Assembly: GCA_910584365.1 (NCBI GenBank)
Contig: CAJUAF010000001.1
Coordinates: 280,218-344,217, forward strand
DNA from: an uncultured Muribaculaceae bacterium
Lineage (GTDB): Bacteria; Bacteroidota; Bacteroidia; Bacteroidales; Muribaculaceae
Reading direction: 5' to 3'
DNA length: 64,000 nucleotides
Below are positions 25,861 to 34,373 of this stretch, in pieces (position 1 is the first letter of the stretch; the number at the start of each line of letters is the position of its first letter). The notes below the pieces were generated by a model. The model was not told the origin of the DNA. It did not search any database and saw only the letters and a list, made by a program, of their open reading frames with translations. Position numbers and translations under genes: made by a program.

Positions 25861-27308
25861 AACCCACGCTTTTCGCTAATGGACTGATAATAAATGAAGG
25901 ATTCCGGTTCATCGGCTCAGTTGTCATCGACGGGCTGATGTTTTCCCGCGTGGACTACGGGCGGATCGACCTCCGCGAAGTGGACCGCGAGGTCTACGAC
26001 GTCGTGGATTGCGAAGGGAAAATGGTCATCCCCGGAGTCATCGACGAACACGTCCATTTCCGCGACCCCGGAATGACTGAAAAAGGGGACCTGGCCACCG
26101 AAAGCCGCGCCGCCATCGCCGGTGGAGTAACCTCCTTCTTCGATATGCCCAACACGCGCCCCGCCACTACCACCATCGAAGCCTGGGAGGAGAAAATGCA
26201 GCGTGCCGCCGCCGTATCGGCCGCCAACTACGCTTTCTTCATGGGGGTGGCCAACAACAATATCGACCAGCTGCTCGCCGCCGACCCCACCCGTGTACCC
26301 GGCGCGAAACTTTTCCTCGGCTCCTCGACCGGCAATATGCTTGTCGACAACGACTCGGTCATCGCCAGCCTTTTCCGCAGCTACCACGGCGTAATCGCCT
26401 GCCACGCCGAAAGCGAGCAGATCATCGCCGCCAACCGTGCGGCCCTCGCGGCCCGCTATCCCGAGGGGATCCCCCTGGGACTTCACAGCACCCTGCGCTC
26501 ACGCGAAGCCTGCGTCACCGCCACCGGGCACGCCGTCGAACTGGCGCGCCGCACCAACGCCCGGCTCCACGTGATGCACGTCACCACCGCCGACGAACTC
26601 AGTTTCTTCTCCGGGCGCCAGGTTATGGAAAAGCGGATTACCGCCGAAACCTGCCCCCATTATCTGGTCTTCGACGAATCCTCCGTGGAGGCCACCGGCG
26701 GACTTACCAAATGCAACCCCGCAATCAAGACCGATAACGACCGGAAAGCCCTCCTGAACGCCGTCCGGGATGGCCGGATCGACATCATCGCCACCGACCA
26801 TGCCCCCCATCTCCTCTCCCAGAAGACAGGAGACGCCCTGACGGCAGCCTCCGGGATGCCCTCCGTGCAATTCGCTCTCCCGGTGATGCTCCAGCTTGCC
26901 CGCCGCGGCCACTTCACCTACGAGACCGTCGTCGAAAAGATGTGCTGCAATCCCGCACGCCTCTACAACATCGACCGCCGCGGCTTCATCCGCCCCGACT
27001 ACTGCGCCGACCTGGTCATCATCAACCCCGACTGCAATTACCGCATCGACCCCTCGGATATAATCAGCTCCTGCGGCTGGACCCCCTACAAAGACTTCCC
27101 CATGACCTTCCGTGTGGAACAGACCTGGGTCAACGGACGCCCTGCCTACATCAACCGCGCCCTGACCGGAGCCAACCCCTTCCCCTCGGCAGCCACCCCC
27201 CTCTCCTCCACCCTGCCTTGCGCTCCCGCCTCTCCGGAGGAGACACCCACCTCCCCCTTCACCGGCCTTCAGACCGCCCTCCCCGTCCGCTTCTCCCCCC
27301 TGGCCTGA
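25857..27308 (+). CDS. pyrC: Dihydroorotase
   Basis: A 483-residue class-I dihydroorotase that closes carbamoyl-aspartate to dihydroorotate in pyrimidine synthesis. Metal ligands are visible as DEHVHFRDPG (H65, H67), RLHVMHVTT and TDHAPH (D314). The start MKPTLFANG overlaps the previous stop by ATGA; longer in-frame starts would lie deep inside the glycosyltransferase gene. After VNGRPAYINR (about residue 434) the family usually ends within about fifteen residues, but this protein runs on for about 50 residues rich in proline, serine and threonine. That tail may be natural or reflect a lost stop. The metal core is intact. Confidence 0.9.
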   Translation: MKPTLFANGLIINEGFRFIGSVVIDGLMFSRVDYGRIDLREVDREVYDVVDCEGKMVIPGVIDEHVHFRDPGMTEKGDLATESRAAIAGGVTSFFDMPNTRPATTTIEAWEEKMQRAAAVSAANYAFFMGVANNNIDQLLAADPTRVPGAKLFLGSSTGNMLVDNDSVIASLFRSYHGVIACHAESEQIIAANRAALAARYPEGIPLGLHSTLRSREACVTATGHAVELARRTNARLHVMHVTTADELSFFSGRQVMEKRITAETCPHYLVFDESSVEATGGLTKCNPAIKTDNDRKALLNAVRDGRIDIIATDHAPHLLSQKTGDALTAASGMPSVQFALPVMLQLARRGHFTYETVVEKMCCNPARLYNIDRRGFIRPDYCADLVIINPDCNYRIDPSDIISSCGWTPYKDFPMTFRVEQTWVNGRPAYINRALTGANPFPSAATPLSSTLPCAPASPEETPTSPFTGLQTALPVRFSPLA

Positions 27309-27476
27309 TCCCCTCCCGGATTCCTTTCCCCTGGTCACCCCTCAAAGCCTTCCCCTCTTCTGATGTGAGGCTTCGGGACCTCCTTTCCCGCTCCCGATCC
27401 TTTGATTTCCCCGCGCTGCCTGTCCTGTGGTTCGCCCATAGGCGAACTCCTTCCCGCGCCCCCTCTCCCCCAAAAA
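27309..27476. other. Pyrimidine-rich intergenic stretch with hairpin repeat copy
   Basis: No gene is visible. The stretch is strongly enriched in C and T on the plus strand and includes copy A of the hairpin repeat described at 27416-27450. A terminator for the opposing LRR gene follows at 27477. Confidence 0.6.
27416..27450. repeat. Hairpin repeat, copy A
   Basis: The unit CTGCCTGTCCTGTG is followed by GTTCGCC-CATA-GGCGAAC, a perfect seven-base-pair stem with a CATA loop. A second copy at 29995-30031 keeps the same stem and loop but changes one base pair on both arms (T-A to G-C), so pairing is preserved. This points to selection on structure rather than chance. The copies flank the LRR gene on both sides. 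Confidence 0.65.
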
Positions 27477-27519
27477 ATTACCCCGCGACCGCTCTCCGAT
27501 GAGCGCACCGCGGGGTAAT
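27477..27519 (-). terminator. Intrinsic terminator of the LRR gene
   Basis: ATTACCCCGC (27477-27486) pairs with GCGGGGTAAT (27510-27519); an inner CGCTCT..GAGCG-like segment extends the stem. On the minus strand it is followed directly by TTTTTT, the classic rho-independent arrangement. It lies 69 bases past the LRR stop codon. Confidence 0.85.
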
Positions 27520-27588
27520 CCTCCTTAGCTTCGGGAATTTTATCTCACTATCTTACTATTCTTATCTTTCAGCATTCGCGCCCGATCC

Positions 27589-29727
27589 TTATCTTAACGC
27601 GATTTTCACACTGCGCGGAGCGCAGCCTTCACTCCGGAGCGAAAGGATATAAATCCCGGCCGGAGCATCGTCCAGTTCGGCGCAATGCCCTGTGCCGGAA
27701 GAAATTGTTTTTCCCGACATATCTGCTACCGCATATTCGGCCATGACGCCGAAACGCACCGTGCGTCCGTCGATCGCAATCTCCGTCTCACCGAGTTCAT
27801 AACCGGCGGCGACATCGATTCCGGAGAACGCACTGACGGGATATATCGTCTTGAACGGAATACCCTTGACCGTATATTCCACCGTAATCTCCCGCGCCGA
27901 CGACATCCTGCTGGAGGTCTGGGCGAATCCCTGGTCGTTAAACACCGTGTAGTCTGAATTATCAACCGATACGGCCGTCATATTCACGAAATCCAGAACC
28001 GGAACGGCCTGCACCCGCACCTTCCCGCCGACTTCCTGAAAGTCAATCCGGAACATCTCCAGCGTGGTACATCCCTCGTTCTCGGCCTGGCGGTAATTCT
28101 CGCGAGTCATACCGGGAATATAATATGAGGAATTGGGGCTTACATAATCATAGGTGTGAGGGTTTTCCAGGCGCATATTGTACGACTCGCAGAAAATCTG
28201 AGGACGCAGACTGACATTATTCCCCTCGGTCTTGAACATGGTGCGCATCGGCCAGGTCGGACGCTGCGGATCGGAGGTCAGCAGGAATACGGCCGGTGTG
28301 TGCTTTCCCTCCGTATAGATAAACGCAGGGTATTCCGTCTTGTAGAACGCCCTGAGGATAAGAGTCTTCACGGCGCTGTTATAACCGAAATTCGGCTTGT
28401 TGCCGCCAGAAGCCCCGACGAAGCTCACAAGGCGCGGAAAGCTGACTTTCTCGAGCTTCGGACAGTCGGCCGCGAAAAGAGTGCCGATTACCGCTACCTT
28501 ATTCGTCCCCTGCGGAATCACCAGACCCGACATATCTATTTCCGTAAGCTCCGGACAGGAGGCGAACGTAGCGCTTCCCATCGGCAGGTCTTCCCCGGTA
28601 ATCGCTCCGGCCGCATACTCCACCTTCACAAGACCGCTTCCTGCAAAAATACTGTCACGGTCCAGGTCAATATCCGGCCCGAAAGAGAAACCGGTCAGTG
28701 AAGCACAGTCCTTGAAGGCTGACCGGCCGATTTTGGCAGACCCCAGCAACGACACCCGCTGCAGACCGCTTCCGCGGGCGAAATCGCGGGGGATGGACGA
28801 ACTGTGATATATCGTCAGGGACTTCAGGTTGGCGCAGTCGCGCAGCATCCCCTCTCCGAAGATAATCTCCTCATTGGGAAGCTCGAGTTTGGCGATACCG
28901 CTCCCGCGGAAAGCGTCTTTTCCGAACTTGCGGATATTCTTCACGTCGAATTCCCGCAGGGAATAAGTGTTGGCAAGCGCCTGAGGCTCCACTTCCACCG
29001 TCAGCGGCGACGGCGAAAAACTGGCATTGGCTTTCCTGGGAGGAAAGCTGACAAGCGTCTTCATGTCGCGGGTGTAGAGACATCCGCCGTAAACCGTATA
29101 TTCATTTCCCGTCTGAGTCTCGAAGAACGCCTCCAGGTTCAGCATGGAGTTGAACCCCATCGGACGCGATATATAATACAACCCTCCGGAAAGCCTTATG
29201 CTCCGTATAGTACTGTTCTCTGCAAATGCCTCCGGATAAACCATAAGGATCGTCGGAGCAATCGTGAAACTCCCCGCTGTCTCGGTCTGAACCATCTGGG
29301 GGACACGCATGATCATCTTCCCCTCCTTGTCCGTCAGCACTCCCCGGGAGTCGGCCGCGAACCGCTGATTGGAAGCGCTGACCTTAAACGTTTTCAGCTT
29401 GGGACAGTTGCGGAAATTCTCGATATCGGCCACATTGGCATTGCTGTACGGGCCAATCTGCTGAATATTTTCCCCGATGGTAAGCGTCTCTATCTGATTA
29501 AGATTGTCACAGGCCCCCGCAGCAATCTCGGTAACCGAAAAATAAGTTTCCCCAAGATAATAATGTCCTGGAATCTCCACAGCTTTAGAAATAGGCTGAA
29601 AACCCTCCCAGCCTATGACCGCGCAGGTCCTTTTTTCATAATCGAACTTGCCCATCGTCCACTCAAACGCCGATGCGTACACCAGACAGCAGAGCATCCC
29701 GACAGACAAAAGTAAACGTTTTGTCAT
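27589..29727 (-). CDS. Secreted BspA-like leucine-rich-repeat protein with T9SS-like tail
   Basis: A 712-residue protein with a signal peptide (LLLSVGMLCCLVYASA). The central part has irregular leucine-rich repeats of the LRR_5/BspA kind: LNQIETLTIGENIQQIG, STIRSIRLSGGLYYIS, YSLREFDVKNIRKFGKDAF, SGLQRVSLLGSAKIGRSAF and PELTEIDMSGL. The last 70 residues (EYAVADMSGKTISSG...PAGIYILSLRSEG..RSVKIALR) match the Por/T9SS C-terminal sorting pattern. BspA-like proteins mediate adhesion and protein binding at the surface. The gene is flanked on both sides by copies of a hairpin repeat, so it may be a variable locus. Confidence 0.85.
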   Translation of the reverse strand: MTKRLLLSVGMLCCLVYASAFEWTMGKFDYEKRTCAVIGWEGFQPISKAVEIPGHYYLGETYFSVTEIAAGACDNLNQIETLTIGENIQQIGPYSNANVADIENFRNCPKLKTFKVSASNQRFAADSRGVLTDKEGKMIMRVPQMVQTETAGSFTIAPTILMVYPEAFAENSTIRSIRLSGGLYYISRPMGFNSMLNLEAFFETQTGNEYTVYGGCLYTRDMKTLVSFPPRKANASFSPSPLTVEVEPQALANTYSLREFDVKNIRKFGKDAFRGSGIAKLELPNEEIIFGEGMLRDCANLKSLTIYHSSSIPRDFARGSGLQRVSLLGSAKIGRSAFKDCASLTGFSFGPDIDLDRDSIFAGSGLVKVEYAAGAITGEDLPMGSATFASCPELTEIDMSGLVIPQGTNKVAVIGTLFAADCPKLEKVSFPRLVSFVGASGGNKPNFGYNSAVKTLILRAFYKTEYPAFIYTEGKHTPAVFLLTSDPQRPTWPMRTMFKTEGNNVSLRPQIFCESYNMRLENPHTYDYVSPNSSYYIPGMTRENYRQAENEGCTTLEMFRIDFQEVGGKVRVQAVPVLDFVNMTAVSVDNSDYTVFNDQGFAQTSSRMSSAREITVEYTVKGIPFKTIYPVSAFSGIDVAAGYELGETEIAIDGRTVRFGVMAEYAVADMSGKTISSGTGHCAELDDAPAGIYILSLRSEGCAPRSVKIALR

Positions 29728-29848
29728 GAGATGATTGTAAATTAATTATTATTTCAGATGAATGTCAGTTTCAGAAAATCCCGATTCAGCCGGCCTCTGC
29801 CCCAGACATCTCTCCCGGCATAATTTCCATGCGCCTGAATCTTCGCCG

Positions 29849-29856
29849 CAAAGATA
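29849..29856 (-). promoter_or_regulatory. -7 box for the LRR gene
   Basis: On the minus strand this reads TATCTTTG, an exact fit to TAnnTTTG. No convincing -33 element is present at 19-21 bases. It lies about 120 bases upstream of the LRR start. Confidence 0.5.
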
Positions 29857-29959
29857 ACCAATCTCCCCCTCCCGACCCCTCTCCTGCCGGTCTACTAACG
29901 GTCTACCGCCTTATTTTTCAGCCTCCCGCCCCTTCTGTCGGGCCCCAAAAAGTTCCTCC

Positions 29960-30031
29960 CTGCCTGTTCTGTGAACCCCTGAAAGTTCCCCTCGCTGCCT
30001 GTTCTGTGGTGCGCCCATAGGCGCACTGTCC
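29960..30031. repeat. Hairpin repeat, copies B and C (tandem)
   Basis: CTGCCTGTTCTGTG occurs at 29960-29973 and again at 29995-30008. Copy C continues as GTGCGCC-CATA-GGCGCAC, a seven-base-pair stem with the same CATA loop as copy A at 27416-27450. Copy B continues with a weaker GAAC/GTTC pairing. The two copies are spaced 35 bases apart and share an AAAGTTCC-like lead-in. Together with copy A they bracket the LRR gene. Confidence 0.65.
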
Positions 30032-30102
30032 CCCCGCCTCCCCGCCCCCTTCAAACCCTTCCCCCTCCTATTTATAAAATATTTTTCAGTTTATGAAATA
30101 AT

Positions 30103-30134
30103 TTTGTTCATCTCGAAAAAAAATATTACCTTTG
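30103..30134 (+). promoter_or_regulatory. Bacteroidetes promoter for the amylase gene
   Basis: TTTG at 30103-30106 and TACCTTTG at 30127-30134 are 20 bases apart, a full match to the -33/-7 consensus. The start codon is about 110 bases further on, leaving an untranslated leader with no obvious structure. Confidence 0.8.
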
Positions 30135-30243
30135 CGACGGGTAAATCTCAATACCGACAAAACTGCAATTCCGCCATCACGGCTGGATTATATCTTAATA
30201 CCATTCTTACATCATCTTTTTCACTTAAACTTTTACCGACTTC

Positions 30244-33200
30244 ATGAGAAAAGTTAAACAAGCTCTGCTCGGGTCGCTGATGGCCCTGACAGCAGGCTCT
30301 GCTTCGGCCGGAACATTCGTCGGCGACCGCACGGACTTCCGAGACGAGACCATCTACTTCGCCATGACGACACGCTTCTATGACGGAGACCCCACCAACA
30401 ACGTCTGCGGTTGGGATCACCAGAACGTGCAGATTGCCAACGGCGACCCCGACTGGCGCGGCGACTTCAAAGGCCTTATCGACAAGCTCGACTACATCAA
30501 GGCCCTCGGATTCACCACCGTATGGATTACCCCCATCGTGCAGAACGCCTCCGGAACCGACTTCCACGGCTATCATGCAATGGACTTCAAGAACGTCGAC
30601 CTCCGCTACGAGAGCCGTAAGGAATGGGGCGCCGGACAGGACGTCAAATTCCAGGACCTCATCGACGCCGCCCATGCCAAAGGCATGAAGATTATCCTCG
30701 ACATCGTCCTGAACCATACGGGCAACTTCGGTGAAACCACCCTCAACCCCCTCTTCACCCGCGACCAGAACATCCGCAACCAAGGTTCCGCCGAACATTC
30801 CCTCCGCCCCAACCCCGACCGTCTCAGCTCCAACTACTTCGGCCAGGATCCCGAAGCCCAGTACAAAGAGCGCTTCAAATACTTCAAGAACCCCGAATTC
30901 GACAACCATAATTACTACCACCACTACGGAACCGGATGGAACTGGGACCTCCCCAACCGCTGGTGGGGCCAGATCGCCGGAGACTGCGTCGACCTCAACA
31001 CGGAGAACAACACCGTGGCCAAATACCTGGTTGACTGCTACGGAACGTTCATCAAGATGGGCGTCGACGGTTTCCGTATCGACACCACAGGCCACATCTC
31101 CCGCCTTACTTTCAACAAGCAGTTCATCCCCCAGTTCCTGGAAATCGCGGAACAGAACAAGGACAAGCGCCTCAACGGCTGCCCCTTCTTCATGTTCGGC
31201 GAATGCTGCGCGCGTTTCGGCGAGGTGACATACCGCAACCAGGCAAACCTCTCCAGCTATTTCTACACCTGGAAGTCGCCGGAAAGCCTCTTGAGCCAGT
31301 ATGACGGAAGCCAGTCCTTCTGGGACTCCCAGACCCTCCCCGAAGGACACGACAGCCCCGTCGGCCCCATGGCCCTCTGTGAGAAAGAGACCGAATTCAG
31401 CCATACCTCCGACAACGTGTTCCTCAAGAACGGCGTATGGCACGAGCCTGATTACAGCCAGTATTCCGGCTTCTCCATCATCGACTTCCCCATGCACTAT
31501 AACTTCAACAACGCCGCCTCGGCTATCAACATCGCCAAACAGGGAGACCACCTCTACAACGACGCCTCGTTCAACGTCGTGTATGTCGACTCCCACGACT
31601 ACTGCCCCGGCCCCAACGACGGCACCCGCTTCAACGGCGGCACCGCCCAGTGGGCCGAGAACCTCGCGCTGATGTTCACTTTCCGCGGCATCCCCTGTAT
31701 CTATTACGGTTCCGAGGTTGAATTCAAGAAAGGAAACAAAGTTGACGCCGGCGGCACGGCAATGCCTGTGAAAGACTCCGGACGCGCATATTTCGGAGCA
31801 TACCTCGAAGGTAACGTCACGGCCTCCGACTTCGGCCAGTACACCGCCTCGGGCAATGTGGCCACAACCCTCGACGGCGACCTCTCGCAGCACGTGCGCC
31901 GCCTCAACCTGATCCGCGCCGCTGTCCCCGCCCTCCGCAAGGGCCAGTACTCGTTTGACGGCTGCTCGGCCAAAAACGGATGGGCTTTCAAACGCGCCTA
32001 CAAGGATTCCTACGCTCTGGTGGCCATCAACGGAGGCGCCACCTTCACCAACGTTCCCTCCGGAACATACACCGACCTCGTGACCGGCAAGACCTATACC
32101 GGGACCACCATCACCGTTGACGCCCCCGCATCTCAGGGACAGCTCCGCGTTCTTGTAAAAGACTGGAAAGGCGGTCAGGTAGGCGAGGACGGCAAGTTCA
32201 TGTACGCCACTTCACCCGTCGCCCACGGCGGCAACCCCACTTTCCCCGACGAGGCCTGCAACCAGTTCTACACGATGGATGACTATGTATCCTCCCCCTC
32301 TGTAGAATTCACCCCCGCCGGAGGCTCGTTCTCCACTCCTACCCAGACCGTTACCGTATCCCTGACCGAAACCGCCGAATCGGGCTGGTATCAGGTAGGC
32401 ACCGGCAGCAAGGTCAACCTCTCCGCCGGCCAGACCAAGCAGTTCACCATCGGCGAAGGAATGAACTTCGGCGAGACTGTCACCGTAAGCTGGGGCGCAA
32501 CCGGCAACGGCGAGACCTACAACGGCACCGTAAAATACAAGAAAGTTGACCCCAACGCAACCATTACCGTCTACGTCAAATCCCCCGGCGCCTTCAATAT
32601 GTACGCCTGGAGCGACAAGACCTCCGACATCCTCGGCGCATGGCCCGGAAAAGCATCCTCCGACCTTGACAAGAAGACCATCGCCGGAGAAGAATTCTAC
32701 TACTACACTTTCGCCGACGAAGAATCCATCAACGTGATCTTCAACAACGGCGGCGCCCAGACCCCCGACATCAAAGGCATCACCGAAGACACCTACTTCG
32801 CATATGACGGCGCCACCAATGCCACGAAAATCGAAGTGTCCTCCGACGAGCCTGTGGTCAAATTCTCCCCCAACGGCGGCGTATTCAAGACCGAAACCCT
32901 TGACGTGACAGCAACCGTAGCCAACGCTACCTCCGCATGGTACCGCATCAACGGAGGAGCCCAGGTGAACATCTCCGGCTCCACCGCGAACTTCACAATC
33001 GGCCGGGACGTCGAATACGGCAAGACCATTACCGTAGACTGGAGCGCTACCGGCGACACCGGCACACGCACCGGCAAGGTTGTCTACACCAAGCAGGATC
33101 CCGACGCCGCTACTACCTGGACCTTCTACTACAACAACCGCAACTCCTCCTCCTGGAACAAAGTCTACGCTTATTTCTGGGACAAGGACGGAGGCAAGGA

Positions 33201-33591
33201 ATATCTCGGCCCATGGCCCGGCGCTGAAATGACTCTCGAAGGAAATGTCTACAAGATCTCCTTCTCCACCAAGGACAACATCTCCACCCCGATGATCATC
33301 TTCAACAACAACGGCGGTGACCAGACCGACGACCTGGCCGCTGTCAACAACGCCACCTATACCAAGAGCGGTATCGACCAGTCCGGCATCAACAACGTTG
33401 CCGAAGAGACAGGCCTGAAGATTCACGCCAGCGGCACGACAATCATCGTCGACTCCCCGCTCTCGACCTTCGTCACCATCGCAGGCATTGACGGACGCAG
33501 CGAGACAATCGCCGTAGAACCGGGCATCAACTACATCGAATACACCCCCGGCCTCTACATCGTCAACACCACCAAGGTCTACCTCCGCTAA
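30244..33591 (+). CDS. Secreted GH13 alpha-amylase with two starch-binding modules and T9SS-like tail
   Basis: An 1115-residue secreted enzyme. After the signal (ALLGSLMALTAGSASA) comes a GH13 barrel with DIVLNH (D153-H158), GFRIDTTGH (nucleophile D280), FGECC (acid/base E320) and YVDSHD (D452), so catalysis should be intact. Two repeated units follow, starting near residues 687 and 872: each has a chitobiase-C/Fn3-like strand domain and a CBM26-like starch-binding module (NMYAWSD...GAWPGK; KVYAYFWDKD...GPWPGAEM). The tail (IDGRSETIAV...GLYIVNTTKVYLR) resembles a T9SS sorting domain. It hydrolyses alpha-1,4-glucans outside the cell. The codon use is GC-rich and strong. Confidence 0.93.
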   Translation: MRKVKQALLGSLMALTAGSASAGTFVGDRTDFRDETIYFAMTTRFYDGDPTNNVCGWDHQNVQIANGDPDWRGDFKGLIDKLDYIKALGFTTVWITPIVQNASGTDFHGYHAMDFKNVDLRYESRKEWGAGQDVKFQDLIDAAHAKGMKIILDIVLNHTGNFGETTLNPLFTRDQNIRNQGSAEHSLRPNPDRLSSNYFGQDPEAQYKERFKYFKNPEFDNHNYYHHYGTGWNWDLPNRWWGQIAGDCVDLNTENNTVAKYLVDCYGTFIKMGVDGFRIDTTGHISRLTFNKQFIPQFLEIAEQNKDKRLNGCPFFMFGECCARFGEVTYRNQANLSSYFYTWKSPESLLSQYDGSQSFWDSQTLPEGHDSPVGPMALCEKETEFSHTSDNVFLKNGVWHEPDYSQYSGFSIIDFPMHYNFNNAASAINIAKQGDHLYNDASFNVVYVDSHDYCPGPNDGTRFNGGTAQWAENLALMFTFRGIPCIYYGSEVEFKKGNKVDAGGTAMPVKDSGRAYFGAYLEGNVTASDFGQYTASGNVATTLDGDLSQHVRRLNLIRAAVPALRKGQYSFDGCSAKNGWAFKRAYKDSYALVAINGGATFTNVPSGTYTDLVTGKTYTGTTITVDAPASQGQLRVLVKDWKGGQVGEDGKFMYATSPVAHGGNPTFPDEACNQFYTMDDYVSSPSVEFTPAGGSFSTPTQTVTVSLTETAESGWYQVGTGSKVNLSAGQTKQFTIGEGMNFGETVTVSWGATGNGETYNGTVKYKKVDPNATITVYVKSPGAFNMYAWSDKTSDILGAWPGKASSDLDKKTIAGEEFYYYTFADEESINVIFNNGGAQTPDIKGITEDTYFAYDGATNATKIEVSSDEPVVKFSPNGGVFKTETLDVTATVANATSAWYRINGGAQVNISGSTANFTIGRDVEYGKTITVDWSATGDTGTRTGKVVYTKQDPDAATTWTFYYNNRNSSSWNKVYAYFWDKDGGKEYLGPWPGAEMTLEGNVYKISFSTKDNISTPMIIFNNNGGDQTDDLAAVNNATYTKSGIDQSGINNVAEETGLKIHASGTTIIVDSPLSTFVTIAGIDGRSETIAVEPGINYIEYTPGLYIVNTTKVYLR

Positions 33592-33628
33592 CCGCCCCCC
33601 TCTCTTACATCCAGAGAGATAACTTTCC

Positions 33629-33664
33629 CGAGGCTGTGTCGTATTTTTATACGGCGCAGCCTCG
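33629..33664 (+). terminator. Terminator-like hairpin after the amylase gene
   Basis: CGAGGCTGTGTCGTAT pairs with ATACGGCGCAGCCTCG across a short T-rich loop, with two G-T wobble pairs. There is no long T-run after it, so termination may be incomplete. It shares a GCTGTGTCG core with hairpins after the sirtuin gene (51114) and, more loosely, frdB (34316). Confidence 0.6.
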
Positions 33665-33769
33665 TCCTATATGAAAAAGCCGACATTCCGGGATGAACAA
33701 ATCTCCCTGACAGGGAGTTGTAAATACTAAACGAAAAACCGAAATTCAACAGAAAAAAAACAAAAAACT

Positions 33770-34090
33770 ATGGACACAATCAACCAGAAAGTAGCAGATA
33801 CCGCTGCAAAAGTTTCCCAGCAGGCAGCCCAGGTAAGCGCCGGCGCCGCAAAAGTAGCCGTTAAAGCAGAAGCAGAAGCCGTCAGCGACAAAGCCGCAGA
33901 CATCAAAGAGAAAGCCGCGGACAAAATTGCCCACATCAAGGCACAGGCCGCCCAGAAGACCGCCGACCTCAAGGAAGCAGCAGCCGAGAAAACCGAGTCA
34001 TTCTTCGACAAAGTGAAAGACTTCACAGCCGACGCCCTCGACAAAGGCTCCGACCTGGCCGGCAACCTCGCCGACAAGCTCCGCAAATAA
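33770..34090 (+). CDS. Small alanine/lysine-rich LEA-like helical protein
   Basis: A 106-residue protein of almost continuous amphipathic helix, rich in alanine, lysine, aspartate and glutamate, with repeated segments such as VADTAAKVSQQAAQVSAGAA, KAADIKEKAADKIAHIKAQA and KTADLKEAAAEKTESF. There is no signal peptide or cysteine. It resembles LEA/apolipoprotein-like or YtxH-type stress proteins by composition only; coiled-coil or membrane-surface binding is plausible. It lies in its own unit after the amylase hairpin. I cannot name its role. Confidence 0.65.
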   Translation: MDTINQKVADTAAKVSQQAAQVSAGAAKVAVKAEAEAVSDKAADIKEKAADKIAHIKAQAAQKTADLKEAAAEKTESFFDKVKDFTADALDKGSDLAGNLADKLRK

Positions 34091-34315
34091 CCCCTCCCCC
34101 AACACGCCGTTCCTGCCAGCCCTCCTCCCTTACCGAGAGCCCGGGAGCGGCTTTCTCCATCCCCAATACCCCTCTTTCCCCTCCTCCGTTCCCCTCCTTT
34201 CCCCTCCGTTTCCTCCCTCCCTCCGTGCCCTCAACTTCCTCGAAAAACCAGAATAGAACTCCGTGCCCTTCGTGCCCTCCGTGGGAGCCCGCCCTCCTTT
34301 GGAGCCTAAAAACCA
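34091..34315. other. Polypyrimidine-rich intergenic stretch
   Basis: No gene is visible. From about 34169 to 34232 the plus strand is nearly all C and T, with repeated CCTC and CCGTGCCC units. The stretch lies between convergent genes and before the frdB terminator. Confidence 0.55.
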
Positions 34316-34352
34316 CATGGCGGTGTGTCGGAGATTCCGACACACCGCCATG
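34316..34352 (-). terminator. Strong hairpin terminator after frdB
   Basis: CATGGCGGTGTGTCGG and CCGACACACCGCCATG form a perfect 16-base-pair stem with an AGATT loop. On the minus strand it is followed by TGGTTTTTAGG. It lies 21 bases beyond the frdB stop. Confidence 0.85.
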
Positions 34353-34373
34353 TAATAATCTATGTATCAGTTA

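Larger units (their letters stand above)
29728..30102. other. Intergenic region between LRR and amylase genes
   Basis: No gene is visible. It holds the LRR -7 box (29849-29856), pyrimidine-rich DNA, two tandem copies of the hairpin repeat (29960-30031) and then the amylase promoter. Confidence 0.55.

Noticed and set aside
30148..31893. 581-codon open frame opposite the amylase barrel
   Set aside because: Valine- and glutamate-rich antisense shadow; the plus-strand frame carries all GH13 catalytic residues.
32212..33426. 404-codon open frame opposite the amylase C-terminal modules
   Set aside because: Glycine/valine-rich antisense shadow of repeated strand modules.
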